From Aerococcus christensenii (GTDB lineage: Bacteria > Bacillota > Bacilli > Lactobacillales > Aerococcaceae): a stretch of DNA of 64,000 nucleotides. Each line of letters starts with the position of its first letter. Position 1 is the stretch's first letter. The notes beneath the pieces were generated by a model. The model was not told the origin of the DNA, made no database searches, and was given only the letters and a program-made list of their open reading frames with translations. The stretch is from NCBI RefSeq assembly GCF_001543105.1, contig NZ_CP014159.1, positions 1,054,001 through 1,118,000 on the forward strand, given 5' to 3'. Positions 47,218 through 56,019 of this stretch are shown here, in pieces. A program made the position numbers and the translations under genes.

Positions 47218-47847
47218 ATGAAAATATTTGAGAGACCTATTAAGATATTTTTTAGTTTGTTTGTTGTGGCGTTTATTTGTTTGTGTTTCCAATCTTCAGT
47301 AGTTAAAGCAGACAGTTTGAAAAGTGATGTTATTGTATCTGATCAATCAAATCTTATTTCTAAAAGCATTTCTCGTGAGAACAAAGAATTTCTAAATAAA
47401 TTAACCAAAGTTTTGATGTATTTCAAAATAGATTTTCAAGGAACACTTTATTTAGACCTTTCCAAAGAGGAATTAAAAGAAATTTATCAGTTTACAGATG
47501 TTGAATGTGAAAAAGTAGAACAATTAATCGCTTTTTCAAAAATGACCAAACAAAGATATACAGATCGTGTAACTGTTTCAGATTGGAAGATTTATTTTAC
47601 ACATCCTGAAGTACAACAATTTTTACTTGCTGCTGCGCAAGCTGGACCAGTTGCGATGACAGCTGCATTAGGAACTGTAGTAGCTACACCAGGGATAGGG
47701 ACAGTTATAGGAGCTATGATAGGAGCGTTTGGTGGCATTTCGGTAATTTGCTATTATGCTCTTCAAGCTTCTTATAATGGACAAGGACTTTATATGGTTG
47801 TAGAGTGGAATGGAAAGTTTCCTAATCCAGTAATTGGAACGTGGTAA
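47218..47847 (+). CDS. secreted protein with glycine-zipper hydrophobic segment; bacteriocin-like candidate
   Basis: 209 residues from the ATG at 47218 (GGAGG upstream; the frame runs from 47146). A Sec signal peptide (about 1-32) ends VVKADS. A charged helical middle leads to an Ala/Gly-rich hydrophobic run (about 138-180) with AAAQAGPVAMTAALGTVV and GIGTVIGAMIGAFGG, a GxxxG pattern able to insert in membranes. The C-terminus NGKFPNPVIGTW resembles a recurring ending in secreted orphan proteins of lactic acid bacteria, as I recall. The next gene is a small membrane protein, overlapping in frame context. A membrane-active effector with partner is inferred; no toxin family is proven. Confidence 0.6.
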   Translation: MKIFERPIKIFFSLFVVAFICLCFQSSVVKADSLKSDVIVSDQSNLISKSISRENKEFLNKLTKVLMYFKIDFQGTLYLDLSKEELKEIYQFTDVECEKVEQLIAFSKMTKQRYTDRVTVSDWKIYFTHPEVQQFLLAAAQAGPVAMTAALGTVVATPGIGTVIGAMIGAFGGISVICYYALQASYNGQGLYMVVEWNGKFPNPVIGTW

Positions 47848-47849
47848 GC

Positions 47850-48065
47850 ATGAATCCTAGGAAGTTATTGGTTCCCCTTATTGTTTCAAGTGTGGCCAAT
47901 GTGGTAGCTCTTACGCATTCTGTGACTGAACCGCTCTTTTCAGGGATCATGGGCCTTATGACTTGCCTCTTTTTTGCCAAGTTCCTTTGGAGAAGTTATC
48001 AAGTCTGTGCTAAGCCAGACAACAAAAAATCTTGGGGAAAGTGCTGGTTATGTTTGGTTGCTTGA
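47850..48065 (+). CDS. small membrane protein, possible immunity/partner; 3' end frameshifted
   Basis: 71 residues from ATG (a GTG three codons earlier overlaps the upstream gene). Two hydrophobic helices (LLVPLIVSSVANVVAL and a second ending CLFFAKFLW) precede a Lys-rich loop with an A6 run at 48024-48029. The frame ends shortly after at TGA. The -1 frame from 48029 continues with hydrophobic coding sequence to 48163 (see separate entry). Position directly behind the secreted protein suggests an immunity or anchoring role; this is inference. Confidence 0.5.
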   Translation: MNPRKLLVPLIVSSVANVVALTHSVTEPLFSGIMGLMTCLFFAKFLWRSYQVCAKPDNKKSWGKCWLCLVA

Positions 48066-48163
48066 ATGAGTCTTTCTTTAGTCTGAATGCCTTATACCCT
48101 GAGTGGCGGTTGATTTCTTTTTGGATCCTTTTAGGTTATGGAGGCTTCTCTATCTCTTTATGA
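48029..48163 (+). other. -1 frame continuation of the small membrane protein
   Basis: From A48029 the frame reads ILGKVLVMFGCLNESFF, then EWRLISFWILLGYGGFSISL and TGA: 44 codons, two further likely helices, without a start of its own. Joined to the gene at 47850 through one extra A in the A6 run, it would give a four-helix protein of about 104 residues. Confidence 0.5.
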
Positions 48164-48256
48164 AGTCTTTAGAGAAAGACCTGAAGACGGAAAGAAGGGA
48201 ATCCTTCTCCTGCGAAGCCGGGCAAGAAATGACTTTCTCCTACTAATAGATCACTT

Positions 48257-48304
48257 GATTCCCCCCCAGCCTCCTCCTAAGGTAGAGTAGGTTGGGGGAT
48301 TTTC
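48257..48304 (+). terminator. terminator after small membrane protein locus
   Basis: ATTCCCCCCCAGCCT pairs with AGGTTGGGGGAT, followed by TTTCT. Confidence 0.78.
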
Positions 48305-48422
48305 TGTCAAAGGAAGTTCTTAAAAGAATCTTCTTCAATGATTGAATTGATCATAGAATTTGAGTACAATGGAGAAGATTATAGGACTGAAAACATTATT
48401 GAAGAAGAGTTGGAGAAGAAAC

Positions 48423-50147
48423 ATGCCGAATAAGACAGAAGAACAGCAGGCGCTCAACCGAGATGAACGCGCCAAAGAAAAATTAAATGAGGGATCTGCC
48501 TGGATGTCCATTGCCAGTGTGATTTCTCGGATCTTGGGAGTTTTGTATATTATTCCTTGGATGAGGTGGATTGGCGATCCTCATACTGGAACGCAGGCCA
48601 ACGCCCTTTATAGTATTGGCTATAATTATTATTCGATCTTTTTATCGATTGCCATTGCTGGGGTTCCAGCCGCTATCTCTAAACAGATGACCAATTATAT
48701 GGCACGGGGACAGTATGGCACAAGTCAGCGCCTTTTCAAAAGCGGGACGGTGATGATGACGGTAACAGGACTGGTATGTGCCTTGGTATTATACCTAGCA
48801 GCGCCTGTTCTATCGAAAAATTTACCGGCAGCAAGTGAAGAAGAAGTGGTTTTAGTTATTCGATCATTGGTACCTGCTCTCGCCTTGATTCCAGTCTTAT
48901 CGATTTTTAGGGGATTTTTCCAAGCTTACCTTGAAATGAAGCCGAGCGCTGTCTCTCAAGTAACCGAACAGATCGCTAGAGTCTTTTACATGTTACTAAC
49001 TGTTTATTTGATACGAAAAGTTTTAGATGGGTCCGTTGCGACAGCGGTAGCTCATTCGACATTTGCAGCTTTTATAGGAGCTTTTGTGGCTATCTTAACT
49101 CTCGGTTATTATTACTGGAGGGGAAGAAGTTATTATCAAGTACCAGAGGGCTATGTGGATACTAATCCTGTCTCTACCCGCAGCCTTTTACTTGAGATCT
49201 TTAAAATTGCTATTCCTTTTGTGATTACGGGGTCTATTATCGAGATGATCAATCTGGTCGATATGAATACCTATATTCCGATTATGCAACGAGTGAGCGG
49301 CCTGAGTCATGATCAGTTGGTGTATGAATATGGAGTATTTAATGCGAATGCACGGCGGGTTATTCAGATTATCCTGTCATTCGCAACAGCGATCTCTTCG
49401 ACCACAGTCCCTGTGGTTACCGATACTTACATTCGAGAACTTACCCATGTTCCAGTGGAAAAATTAAGTGCTCAAGAAATGAAGAAAACTTTCCAGAAAA
49501 CCCGGGAAGTGATTCTCCACACTTTAAATTTATTTGCTTTAGTGATGTTACCAGCCTCTTTAGGCTTAGCCTTGGTGGCGGGGCCAATCTACCAATTGTT
49601 GTACGGCGTTTATGATCCTTTAGGAGAATGGTATCTTCAAATTTCATGTTTGATGGCAATTCCGATGGGCCTCTTCTATGTTTTGGTTATGACCTTACAA
49701 TCTATGGATGAACAGGAGAAAGCCATGTTTGGAATTGTGTTAGGCGTAGGTATGAAACTTTTAATTCAATTCCCACTCTTAGGTGTTTTTGGAAGTGAAG
49801 GTGCCATGTATGCGTCCCTCTTGGCTTTTGTTTATATGTGTGCCTACTATTTTATGGTTATCCACGGCCGAGTGAATCTATCGGCTCAAGCGGTTATTAA
49901 ACGTTTGTTAGGAGCATTCAAAGCAAGTGGATGGATGGTTTTAGGAGGAGGCCTTCTCCTCATTTTAATGAAAGGCTGGGTTGGCCCTACTAATCGTTTG
50001 GGTGCCTTGATCGAATTAGCAGTGATTGGACTTTTAGGCGGTTGGATTTATATTCTATCGATTGCAAAGAGTCATCAATTAGATGTTGTTCTAGGTACGA
50101 AGAAAGCAGCTAGGATTCGTCAGTTCTTACAAATAGAAACGAAATAA
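48423..50147 (+). CDS. MurJ/YtgP-type lipid II flippase (MOP superfamily)
   Basis: 574-residue polytopic protein with about 14 helices. N-terminal GSAWMSIASVISRILGVLYIIPW, YNYYSIFLSIAIAGVPAAISKQM and FRGFFQAYLEMKPSAVSQVTEQ are typical of the YtgP/SpoVB branch, which supplies lipid II flipping in streptococci and bacilli. The start at 48423 has GGAGAAG upstream; the frame extends to a TTG at 48360. Could instead flip another lipid-linked oligosaccharide. Confidence 0.88.
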   Translation: MPNKTEEQQALNRDERAKEKLNEGSAWMSIASVISRILGVLYIIPWMRWIGDPHTGTQANALYSIGYNYYSIFLSIAIAGVPAAISKQMTNYMARGQYGTSQRLFKSGTVMMTVTGLVCALVLYLAAPVLSKNLPAASEEEVVLVIRSLVPALALIPVLSIFRGFFQAYLEMKPSAVSQVTEQIARVFYMLLTVYLIRKVLDGSVATAVAHSTFAAFIGAFVAILTLGYYYWRGRSYYQVPEGYVDTNPVSTRSLLLEIFKIAIPFVITGSIIEMINLVDMNTYIPIMQRVSGLSHDQLVYEYGVFNANARRVIQIILSFATAISSTTVPVVTDTYIRELTHVPVEKLSAQEMKKTFQKTREVILHTLNLFALVMLPASLGLALVAGPIYQLLYGVYDPLGEWYLQISCLMAIPMGLFYVLVMTLQSMDEQEKAMFGIVLGVGMKLLIQFPLLGVFGSEGAMYASLLAFVYMCAYYFMVIHGRVNLSAQAVIKRLLGAFKASGWMVLGGGLLLILMKGWVGPTNRLGALIELAVIGLLGGWIYILSIAKSHQLDVVLGTKKAARIRQFLQIETK

Positions 50148-50182
50148 AAAGTCTTGGCCTTTTAGGGAGGTCAAGACTTTTT
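50146..50182 (+). terminator. terminator after flippase gene
   Basis: AAAAAGTCTTG.CC pairs with GG.CAAGACTTTTT. Confidence 0.88.
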
Positions 50183-50288
50183 AAGTCAGAAGAGGAAAAA
50201 GAATGTTGACAAAGTAAGAGAATTCAATCTTTTTAAGAGCGCCTTCAAAACTTTTATAAGAGGGAGCTTTCTGAATAAGTAGCAAATT

Positions 50289-50341
50289 AAAACTCACAGG
50301 ACCTTCTTATTCGCCCAGAGAAGGCCCTGTGAGTTTTTTTG
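50289..50341. terminator. terminator after glgP (bidirectional)
   Basis: AACTCACAGG.CCTTC pairs with GAAGG.CCTGTGAGTTTTTT. It ends minus-strand glgP and backs up the flippase terminator. Confidence 0.85.
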
Positions 50342-50368
50342 CGATATATTTATTATATTTTTTTAGGA

Positions 50369-52642
50369 TTAATGTTCTTCTAAATGCCAGATATCTTGGT
50401 TGTAGTCGCTGATAGTTCGGTCAGAAGAGAAGTAGCCAGCTTGGGCAATATTTTTAACAACTTTAGCTAACCAGCTCTTGCGGTCTTCGTAGTCTTGGTA
50501 AACTTTTTCTTTGGTTTGAATGAATTCTTCAATATCAATCATAGCCATGAACCAGTCTTTGCCTTTGATGTCATTATAGAGACGGTTGAGGCGTTCTGGA
50601 TTGCCGAGTTTCAATATATCCTCACTAACGATATCATCGACAAGAGCCTTGATAGCTGGGCGGTTATAGTAGTCTTGTGGATGGTAGCCATGGGTTGCAT
50701 AGAGGTTTACAATGCCTTCACTTGACCGGCCAAAGGTATAAATATTATCCTGACCAACGCGTTCAGCAATTTCAACGTTAGCGCCGTCCATAGTCCCTAA
50801 GGTTAAGGCCCCATTGAGCATGAATTTCATATTACCCGTTCCGCTGGCTTCTTTTGAAGCAAGGGAGATTTGTTCTGAAATATCAGCAGCTGGGATGAGA
50901 TGTTCTGCAGCAGTGACGTTGTAGTTCTTCACCATAATAACTTGAAGGTAAGGACTAACGTCTGGATCGTTCTTAATGCGATCAGACAAGGTCATAATTA
51001 AGTGGATAATATCTTGAGCGATGATATAAGCTGGAGCTGCTTTCCCACCGAAGATAATGGTGATTGGACGTTTTGGAATGTCCCCATTCTTAATGGCATG
51101 ATATTTGTAAATAATATAGAGCGCTAGCATTTGTTGGCGTTTATATTCGTGGAAGCGTTTGATTTGAACGTCAACAATAGAATTTGGATTAAAGGTAACG
51201 CCTTGATTGTGGTCTAGGAAAACATTTAAAGCTTCTTTGTTGGCTTCTTTGATGTGTTCTAAGTTTTGATGAACATTTTCAGAATAAATATATTTCTCTA
51301 GACCGGTTAAGTCTTCATCATGTCGCCAAGAAGAACCGATCAATTGATCGAAAAGACGGGCAAGGGAAGGGTTACAGCTCATGATCCAACGTCTGAAAGA
51401 AATGCCGTTAGTTTTGTTATTGAATTTTTCAGGGTAAATTTGATAGAAATCATTGAGTTCAGTTTCTTTCAAAATTTGAGTATGAAGTTTGGCCACTCCA
51501 TTGATGCTGTAACCAAAGTGCATAGCAATATGTGCCATATGTGCTCGATTTTGGTCATCGATGACTGTTACTTTTTGGTTACCTGGAAATTCTTGGCGAA
51601 CAAGTTGATCTAATTGGCGAATGATAGCGGCAATATCAGGAATAACTTCTTCGATATCTGACATTGGCCATTTTTCAAGCGCTTCTGCTAGGATAGTATG
51701 GTTAGTAAAGGCCACTGTTTTACGCGCAATAGCCACGGCTTCTTCAAAGCTGAAGTCGTAACGGGTAGTGAGTAAACGGATAAGTTCTGGAATCACGAAG
51801 GTTGGATGAGTATCGTTAATCTGAATAGTAGCAAAGTCAGCTAAATCGTGTAAGTTGCTGCCTTTTTCAAGCGCTTCATCGATGATTAATTGAGCTGCGT
51901 TGGATACCATAAAGTATTGTTGATAGATTCGGAGTAAGTTACCGTTTCTATCAGAATCATCAGGGTAGAGGAAGAGAGTTAAGTTCTTTTCGACGTTTGT
52001 CTTGTCAAATTGAATAGAGCCTTCTTCGATAATGTCACTGGATACACTGTCTAAATCAAACAAGCGAAGACGGTTTCTGGTTTCTTTTTCAAAGCCTAAA
52101 ACATCGATGTTATAGAGTGTAGAATGAAGGGTAAATTTTGCAAAAGGGACTTCGTAAGATTTACCTTCTTCTTTTTCTAACCAGGTATCAGCATCTAACC
52201 ATTCATCAGGAAGAGTACCTTGTTCGTTGTGATCCAAAGTTTGTCTAAATAAACCAAAGTGGTAGTTTAACCCCACACCATCTCCCGTAATTCCTAGAGA
52301 AGCGATAGAGTCTAAGAAACATGCAGCTAAACGGCCAAGGCCACCATTACCTAAGGAAGGTTCTTGTTCAGCATCTTCTACATCATTTAAGGATTGACCA
52401 TGTTCGGCGAGTAGGTCTTTAACTTCGTCGTAACCCCCTAGATTAATGAGGTTGGTGCTGAGTAATTTTCCAATTAAGAATTCGGCGGATAAATAATAAA
52501 GTTTTTTCTTAGAGGAATTAAGGGGACGAGAGGCAGCTTCTTCTTTCACATAGTGAAGTAATACTTCGTAAAGTTCTCTTGAAGTGAGAGAATCGATAGG
52601 TTTATGATACATATGATCAGCGAGAATTTCTATTTTATGCAT
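50369..52642 (-). CDS. glgP: glycogen/maltodextrin phosphorylase
   Basis: Releases glucose-1-phosphate from alpha-1,4-glucans. The pyridoxal-phosphate Lys lies in EASGTGNMKFMLNGALT. GNGGLGRLAACFLDS, ERIHEYKRQ-like KRFHEYKRQQML and NDTHPTFVIPEL are also present. 757 residues, the shorter maltodextrin type (MalP) without plant or animal N-terminal extensions. No other glycogen gene is near, so maltodextrin is the likely substrate. Divergent from malR, with a promoter overlapped by a MalR-like operator. Confidence 0.93.
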   Translation of the reverse strand: MHKIEILADHMYHKPIDSLTSRELYEVLLHYVKEEAASRPLNSSKKKLYYLSAEFLIGKLLSTNLINLGGYDEVKDLLAEHGQSLNDVEDAEQEPSLGNGGLGRLAACFLDSIASLGITGDGVGLNYHFGLFRQTLDHNEQGTLPDEWLDADTWLEKEEGKSYEVPFAKFTLHSTLYNIDVLGFEKETRNRLRLFDLDSVSSDIIEEGSIQFDKTNVEKNLTLFLYPDDSDRNGNLLRIYQQYFMVSNAAQLIIDEALEKGSNLHDLADFATIQINDTHPTFVIPELIRLLTTRYDFSFEEAVAIARKTVAFTNHTILAEALEKWPMSDIEEVIPDIAAIIRQLDQLVRQEFPGNQKVTVIDDQNRAHMAHIAMHFGYSINGVAKLHTQILKETELNDFYQIYPEKFNNKTNGISFRRWIMSCNPSLARLFDQLIGSSWRHDEDLTGLEKYIYSENVHQNLEHIKEANKEALNVFLDHNQGVTFNPNSIVDVQIKRFHEYKRQQMLALYIIYKYHAIKNGDIPKRPITIIFGGKAAPAYIIAQDIIHLIMTLSDRIKNDPDVSPYLQVIMVKNYNVTAAEHLIPAADISEQISLASKEASGTGNMKFMLNGALTLGTMDGANVEIAERVGQDNIYTFGRSSEGIVNLYATHGYHPQDYYNRPAIKALVDDIVSEDILKLGNPERLNRLYNDIKGKDWFMAMIDIEEFIQTKEKVYQDYEDRKSWLAKVVKNIAQAGYFSSDRTISDYNQDIWHLEEH

Positions 52643-52785
52643 GAGTATCTCCTTTATTTGTTTATGGTTTTAATAAATTCATAACATAATCATGGAAGAA
52701 GGCGAGATAGCCAATCAACGTCTCCTTCTTAAAGTACTGAGAATGGAGCTAACTTCTCAAAAAGAGTTAGTCTTCAATCCTCTTC

Positions 52786-52823
52786 ATTATAAACACAAAA
52801 ATAAACTAACGCAACCGCTTTCG
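52786..52823 (-). promoter_or_regulatory. glgP promoter with MalR-like operator
   Basis: On the minus strand TTGCGT (52814-52809) and TATAAT (52791-52786) are 17 bases apart. CGCAACCGCTTTCG (52810-52823), a pseudo-palindrome around CG, overlaps the -35. On the plus side, malR has an extended -10 TGCTATTAT ending at 52891. Confidence 0.75.
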
Positions 52824-52919
52824 TAGAAAATTTATTTTGCTTGATATAAAATAAAAAGAGCGTGTACGTTCCTCATTTTTTCTGCTATTATAAGAAAATA
52901 AGAGAGGAGGAGAAAGACT

Positions 52920-53915
52920 TTGACAGTAACGATTAAAGATGTGGCCGAGCGAGCTGGAGTAGCTCCATCAACGGTATCTCGTGTTTTATCGGATAGCACA
53001 TCCATCAGTCAAAAAACAAAAAAACGTGTGCGTCGTGTAATGGAGGAAATGAACTATGTTCCAAATTATAACGCGCGTCGTTTAGCCAGTCGCCAATCAC
53101 AAACGATTGGGCTAGTCCTTCCTCAAGCGAGTGATGCTTTCTATCAAAATCCATTTTTCCCAACCGTTCTTAGAGGAATTACAGAAGCAGCATCCACTAA
53201 GGAATACGGACTTATGCTCTCTACAGGGGATACGCCTGAACGTCGGAAAAAACATGTGGAAGCAATGGTTCAGGGAAAGCAAGTTGCGGGGCTAATCTTT
53301 TTATATGCCAATGATAATGATCCTATTTTGGAATTTATAAAAAGCATTAATTTCCCAGCTGTAGTTATGGGAACTCCAGAAAATGGGCAGTTGAATGCTG
53401 TAGATAATGATAATTTTTCAGTAGCGAAAGAATTAACAGAGGTTTTAATTCAGGGCGGATGTAGGAAGTTAGCTTATGTGGGTGGAGATAGCCATCAATA
53501 TTTCGTTCAGAAACGACTTGCTGGTTTTAAGGCAGCTTTACAAGAGGCTGACCTTCCTTTTTATCCGGAAGATGTGTACAATGATTTGACTTTTTTGCCG
53601 AGAGATGGTTACCAACTGATGGAGGATCTTTTAGAAGCAAAAGATTATGATGGCTTATTAATTGCTGACCATTTAGTGGCAAGAGGGGTCAAAAAAGCTT
53701 TAGAAGTTTTCCATAAGCATCAGGTAATGACAGGAACGTTTAAATCTTTTGCTGCTGAACCCAATCCTCAAGATCACAGACATCCTTACTTTAATTTAAA
53801 TAGTCAACAATTAGGGAGAAGAGCGGTTCAAATTTTATTTGATGTTTTAGAAGACCAAGCCAATGGAAGTACGCGTTACCTTTACGAAATTGTTGAAGCA
53901 GAGTTAATGAAGTAG
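52920..53915 (+). CDS. malR: LacI family maltose regulator
   Basis: 331 residues: HTH TIKDVAERAGVAPSTVSRVL followed by hinge YNARRLASRQSQTIGLVLP and a sugar-binding domain. TTG start after AGAGGAGGAG. Position between glgP and the maltodextrin genes, with CG-centred operators at every promoter of the set, supports MalR. It may activate or repress; LacI-type MalR in streptococci represses without maltose. Confidence 0.88.
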   Translation: MTVTIKDVAERAGVAPSTVSRVLSDSTSISQKTKKRVRRVMEEMNYVPNYNARRLASRQSQTIGLVLPQASDAFYQNPFFPTVLRGITEAASTKEYGLMLSTGDTPERRKKHVEAMVQGKQVAGLIFLYANDNDPILEFIKSINFPAVVMGTPENGQLNAVDNDNFSVAKELTEVLIQGGCRKLAYVGGDSHQYFVQKRLAGFKAALQEADLPFYPEDVYNDLTFLPRDGYQLMEDLLEAKDYDGLLIADHLVARGVKKALEVFHKHQVMTGTFKSFAAEPNPQDHRHPYFNLNSQQLGRRAVQILFDVLEDQANGSTRYLYEIVEAELMK

Positions 53916-53918
53916 TTC

Positions 53919-53950
53919 AAAAGTGTTCTCTAAAAAGGAACGCTTTTTTT
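53919..53950 (+). terminator. terminator after malR
   Basis: AAAAGTGTTC pairs with GAACGCTTTT (one G-U), then a T run. Confidence 0.8.
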
Positions 53951-53964
53951 CTGAAAAGAAAAGA

Positions 53965-54083
53965 TTGCGTAAGCGATTGCATTATGAAATAATAAGCATG
54001 GTGTGAAGAGCTTCTACATTGGAACGAAATAAATAGTGGCTTACTTATTAGGGAAATACTCACTTAAGCAAGCAATCGTTTGC
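53965..54083 (+). promoter_or_regulatory. promoter region of neopullulanase gene with two MalR-like sites
   Basis: TGCGTAAGCGATTGCA (53966-53981) overlaps a -35-like TTGCGT, which is 17 bases from AATAAT. A second site GCAATCGTTTGC lies at 54072-54083, just before the gene. Confidence 0.6.
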
Positions 54084-54113
54084 ACTAAAAAATAAAAAAG
54101 AGGAGAAAAATCA

Positions 54114-55868
54114 ATGGAAATTACGAGTGTCTATCACCGCCCAGAATCAGAATTTGCTTACTTATATGATGAGAAAACCATGCACATTCGCCTCAGAACT
54201 CAAAAAGGCGATATGAGAGGTGCTCGCTTACATTATGGAGATACCGGCATTTTCTATCTTAAGGGATATGAGCATTGCGTTCCTATGCAGAAAATTTTGA
54301 CCGATAAGTATTATGATTATTTTGAAAGTAAGGTAAAAGTTTCTCACCATCGTATTCAGTATATTTTTGAGTTAGAAGACCAAGCAGGCCTCAAGCTCCT
54401 GTATGGAGATCGAGGAGTTATTCCCAATCAAAAGGAGCAATTGAATCACTTTATGAATGGTTTTAAATTGCCTTATTGTCATGAAGTGGATCGCTGTAAG
54501 GAACCTACTTGGGTCAAGAAGACTATCTGGTATCAAATCTTTGTGGATCGATTCGCTAATGGCAATCCTAAACGATCCCCCAAAAAAGTTTGCAATTGGG
54601 ATCCTCAGCGTACACCGGGACATTGGGATTTCTATGGTGGAGATTTAGAAGGGGTCATTGAACATTTAGATTATCTTCAGGATCTTGGCATTAACGGTTT
54701 GTATTTCTGCCCTATCTTTGAATCGCCAAGTAACCATAAATATGACACTGTGGATTATTATCGAATTGATCCACATTTTGGAGATGGAAAAATTTTTAAA
54801 CATTTAGTAGAAGAGGCTCATAAGTGCGGCATGAAGGTGATGTTAGATGCTGTCTTCAATCATATAGGGATCACATCCAAATATTGGCAAGATGTCATTC
54901 AAAAAGGAGAGAATTCTCTTTATAAGGACTGGTTTCATATTTATTCCTATCCGGTCTGGCAGGACTATGACCATATGGAGAAGAGATTTGAACAATTAAA
55001 TTATGATACTTTTGGTTATGAACCGAGAATGCCTAAATGGAATACTGCAGATCCTGAAGTGAAGCGTTATCTTTTGGATATTGCCAGCTACTGGATTGAA
55101 AACTATGACATTGATGCTTGGAGGATGGATGTGAGTGATGAGATTGATCATCAATTTTGGAGAGCTTTTCGTCAGAAAGTGACCGCGATCAAACCAGATT
55201 TCTATACAGTGGGAGAGGTTTGGCATAATGCGCAAGCTTGGCTCAATGGCGATGAGTATCATGCTGCCATGAATTATAATCTCGCTGAATCGATTAAGCA
55301 GTATTTTTTGACAGGAGAGATAGATACAGCAGAACTTATTCATCAAGTGATTGCTCAACAAATGAAATATCGCCGTCAGGTTACTGAAGCGATGTTGAAT
55401 TTATTAGATTCGCATGATACTCCACGGATTCTTACCTTAGCAAAAGGAAATAAAGATTTCGTCAAAGCAGCCCTTACTTTTCTTTTCTTACAGGCGGGCA
55501 GTCCTTGCTTGTATTATGGAACAGAAGTGGGATTAGAAGGGGGAGAGGATCCTGATAATCGCCGAGCAATGGCTTGGAAAATAGATCAAGTTGATTCAGA
55601 AATGAAAGATTTTGTCAAGCAATTGATTCATTTAAGACGCACTTGCTTGCCACAAATTTTTGGAGATTTTCATTTAACAGAAGAAGCTAATGGAATTTTA
55701 GCTTTAGAAGTAGGGGTTGATGGACAAAGATTACTTGCTCGCTTTAATCAAACTGGGCAAGTTCTGTTTCTTCCTCAAGTAGGCGAAACGCTCTTGAGTC
55801 AGAAGAGAGAAGGAGAATATATAGGGTATGGAGGGTTTGAAGTGAGTTTTATAAAGGCTCCCATCTAA
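54114..55868 (+). CDS. cytoplasmic neopullulanase/cyclomaltodextrinase (GH13)
   Basis: 584 residues with no signal peptide. An N-terminal CBM34-like beta domain (about 1-125) precedes a GH13 barrel. Conserved regions: DAVFNH, nucleophile Asp339 in WRMDV, acid Glu368 in VGEVW and Asp435 in LDSHDTPR; a C-terminal beta domain ends the protein. This is the GH13_20 type (neopullulanase, maltogenic amylase, cyclomaltodextrinase). It would cut imported maltodextrins. GAGGAG before ATG. Confidence 0.9.
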   Translation: MEITSVYHRPESEFAYLYDEKTMHIRLRTQKGDMRGARLHYGDTGIFYLKGYEHCVPMQKILTDKYYDYFESKVKVSHHRIQYIFELEDQAGLKLLYGDRGVIPNQKEQLNHFMNGFKLPYCHEVDRCKEPTWVKKTIWYQIFVDRFANGNPKRSPKKVCNWDPQRTPGHWDFYGGDLEGVIEHLDYLQDLGINGLYFCPIFESPSNHKYDTVDYYRIDPHFGDGKIFKHLVEEAHKCGMKVMLDAVFNHIGITSKYWQDVIQKGENSLYKDWFHIYSYPVWQDYDHMEKRFEQLNYDTFGYEPRMPKWNTADPEVKRYLLDIASYWIENYDIDAWRMDVSDEIDHQFWRAFRQKVTAIKPDFYTVGEVWHNAQAWLNGDEYHAAMNYNLAESIKQYFLTGEIDTAELIHQVIAQQMKYRRQVTEAMLNLLDSHDTPRILTLAKGNKDFVKAALTFLFLQAGSPCLYYGTEVGLEGGEDPDNRRAMAWKIDQVDSEMKDFVKQLIHLRRTCLPQIFGDFHLTEEANGILALEVGVDGQRLLARFNQTGQVLFLPQVGETLLSQKREGEYIGYGGFEVSFIKAPI

Positions 55869-55931
55869 AAAAGAAAACAGTTGATAGAGTGAAAGGAAAA
55901 AAGATTTTGAAAGCTTTTTCAAAAACATTTC

Positions 55932-55987
55932 GCGAAAGCGCTTGCGCAAATGAAGAAAAGCTATTATAATAATCTTGTAAGCGATTG
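55932..55987 (+). promoter_or_regulatory. malE promoter with two MalR-like sites
   Basis: TTGCGC (55942-55947) is 17 bases from TATAAT (55965-55970). Near-perfect palindrome GCGAAAGCGCTTGCGC (55932-55947) covers the -35. GTAAGCGATTG (55977-55987) lies just past the -10 and repeats the site at 53969. Confidence 0.82.
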
Positions 55988-56019
55988 AATAATAAAATTT
56001 ATATAAAGGAGTAGTTAAT

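Noticed and set aside
48140-48295. Short frame starting ATGGAGGCTTCT downstream of the small membrane gene
   Set aside because: It overlaps the -1 frame continuation and runs into the terminator stem; no independent support.
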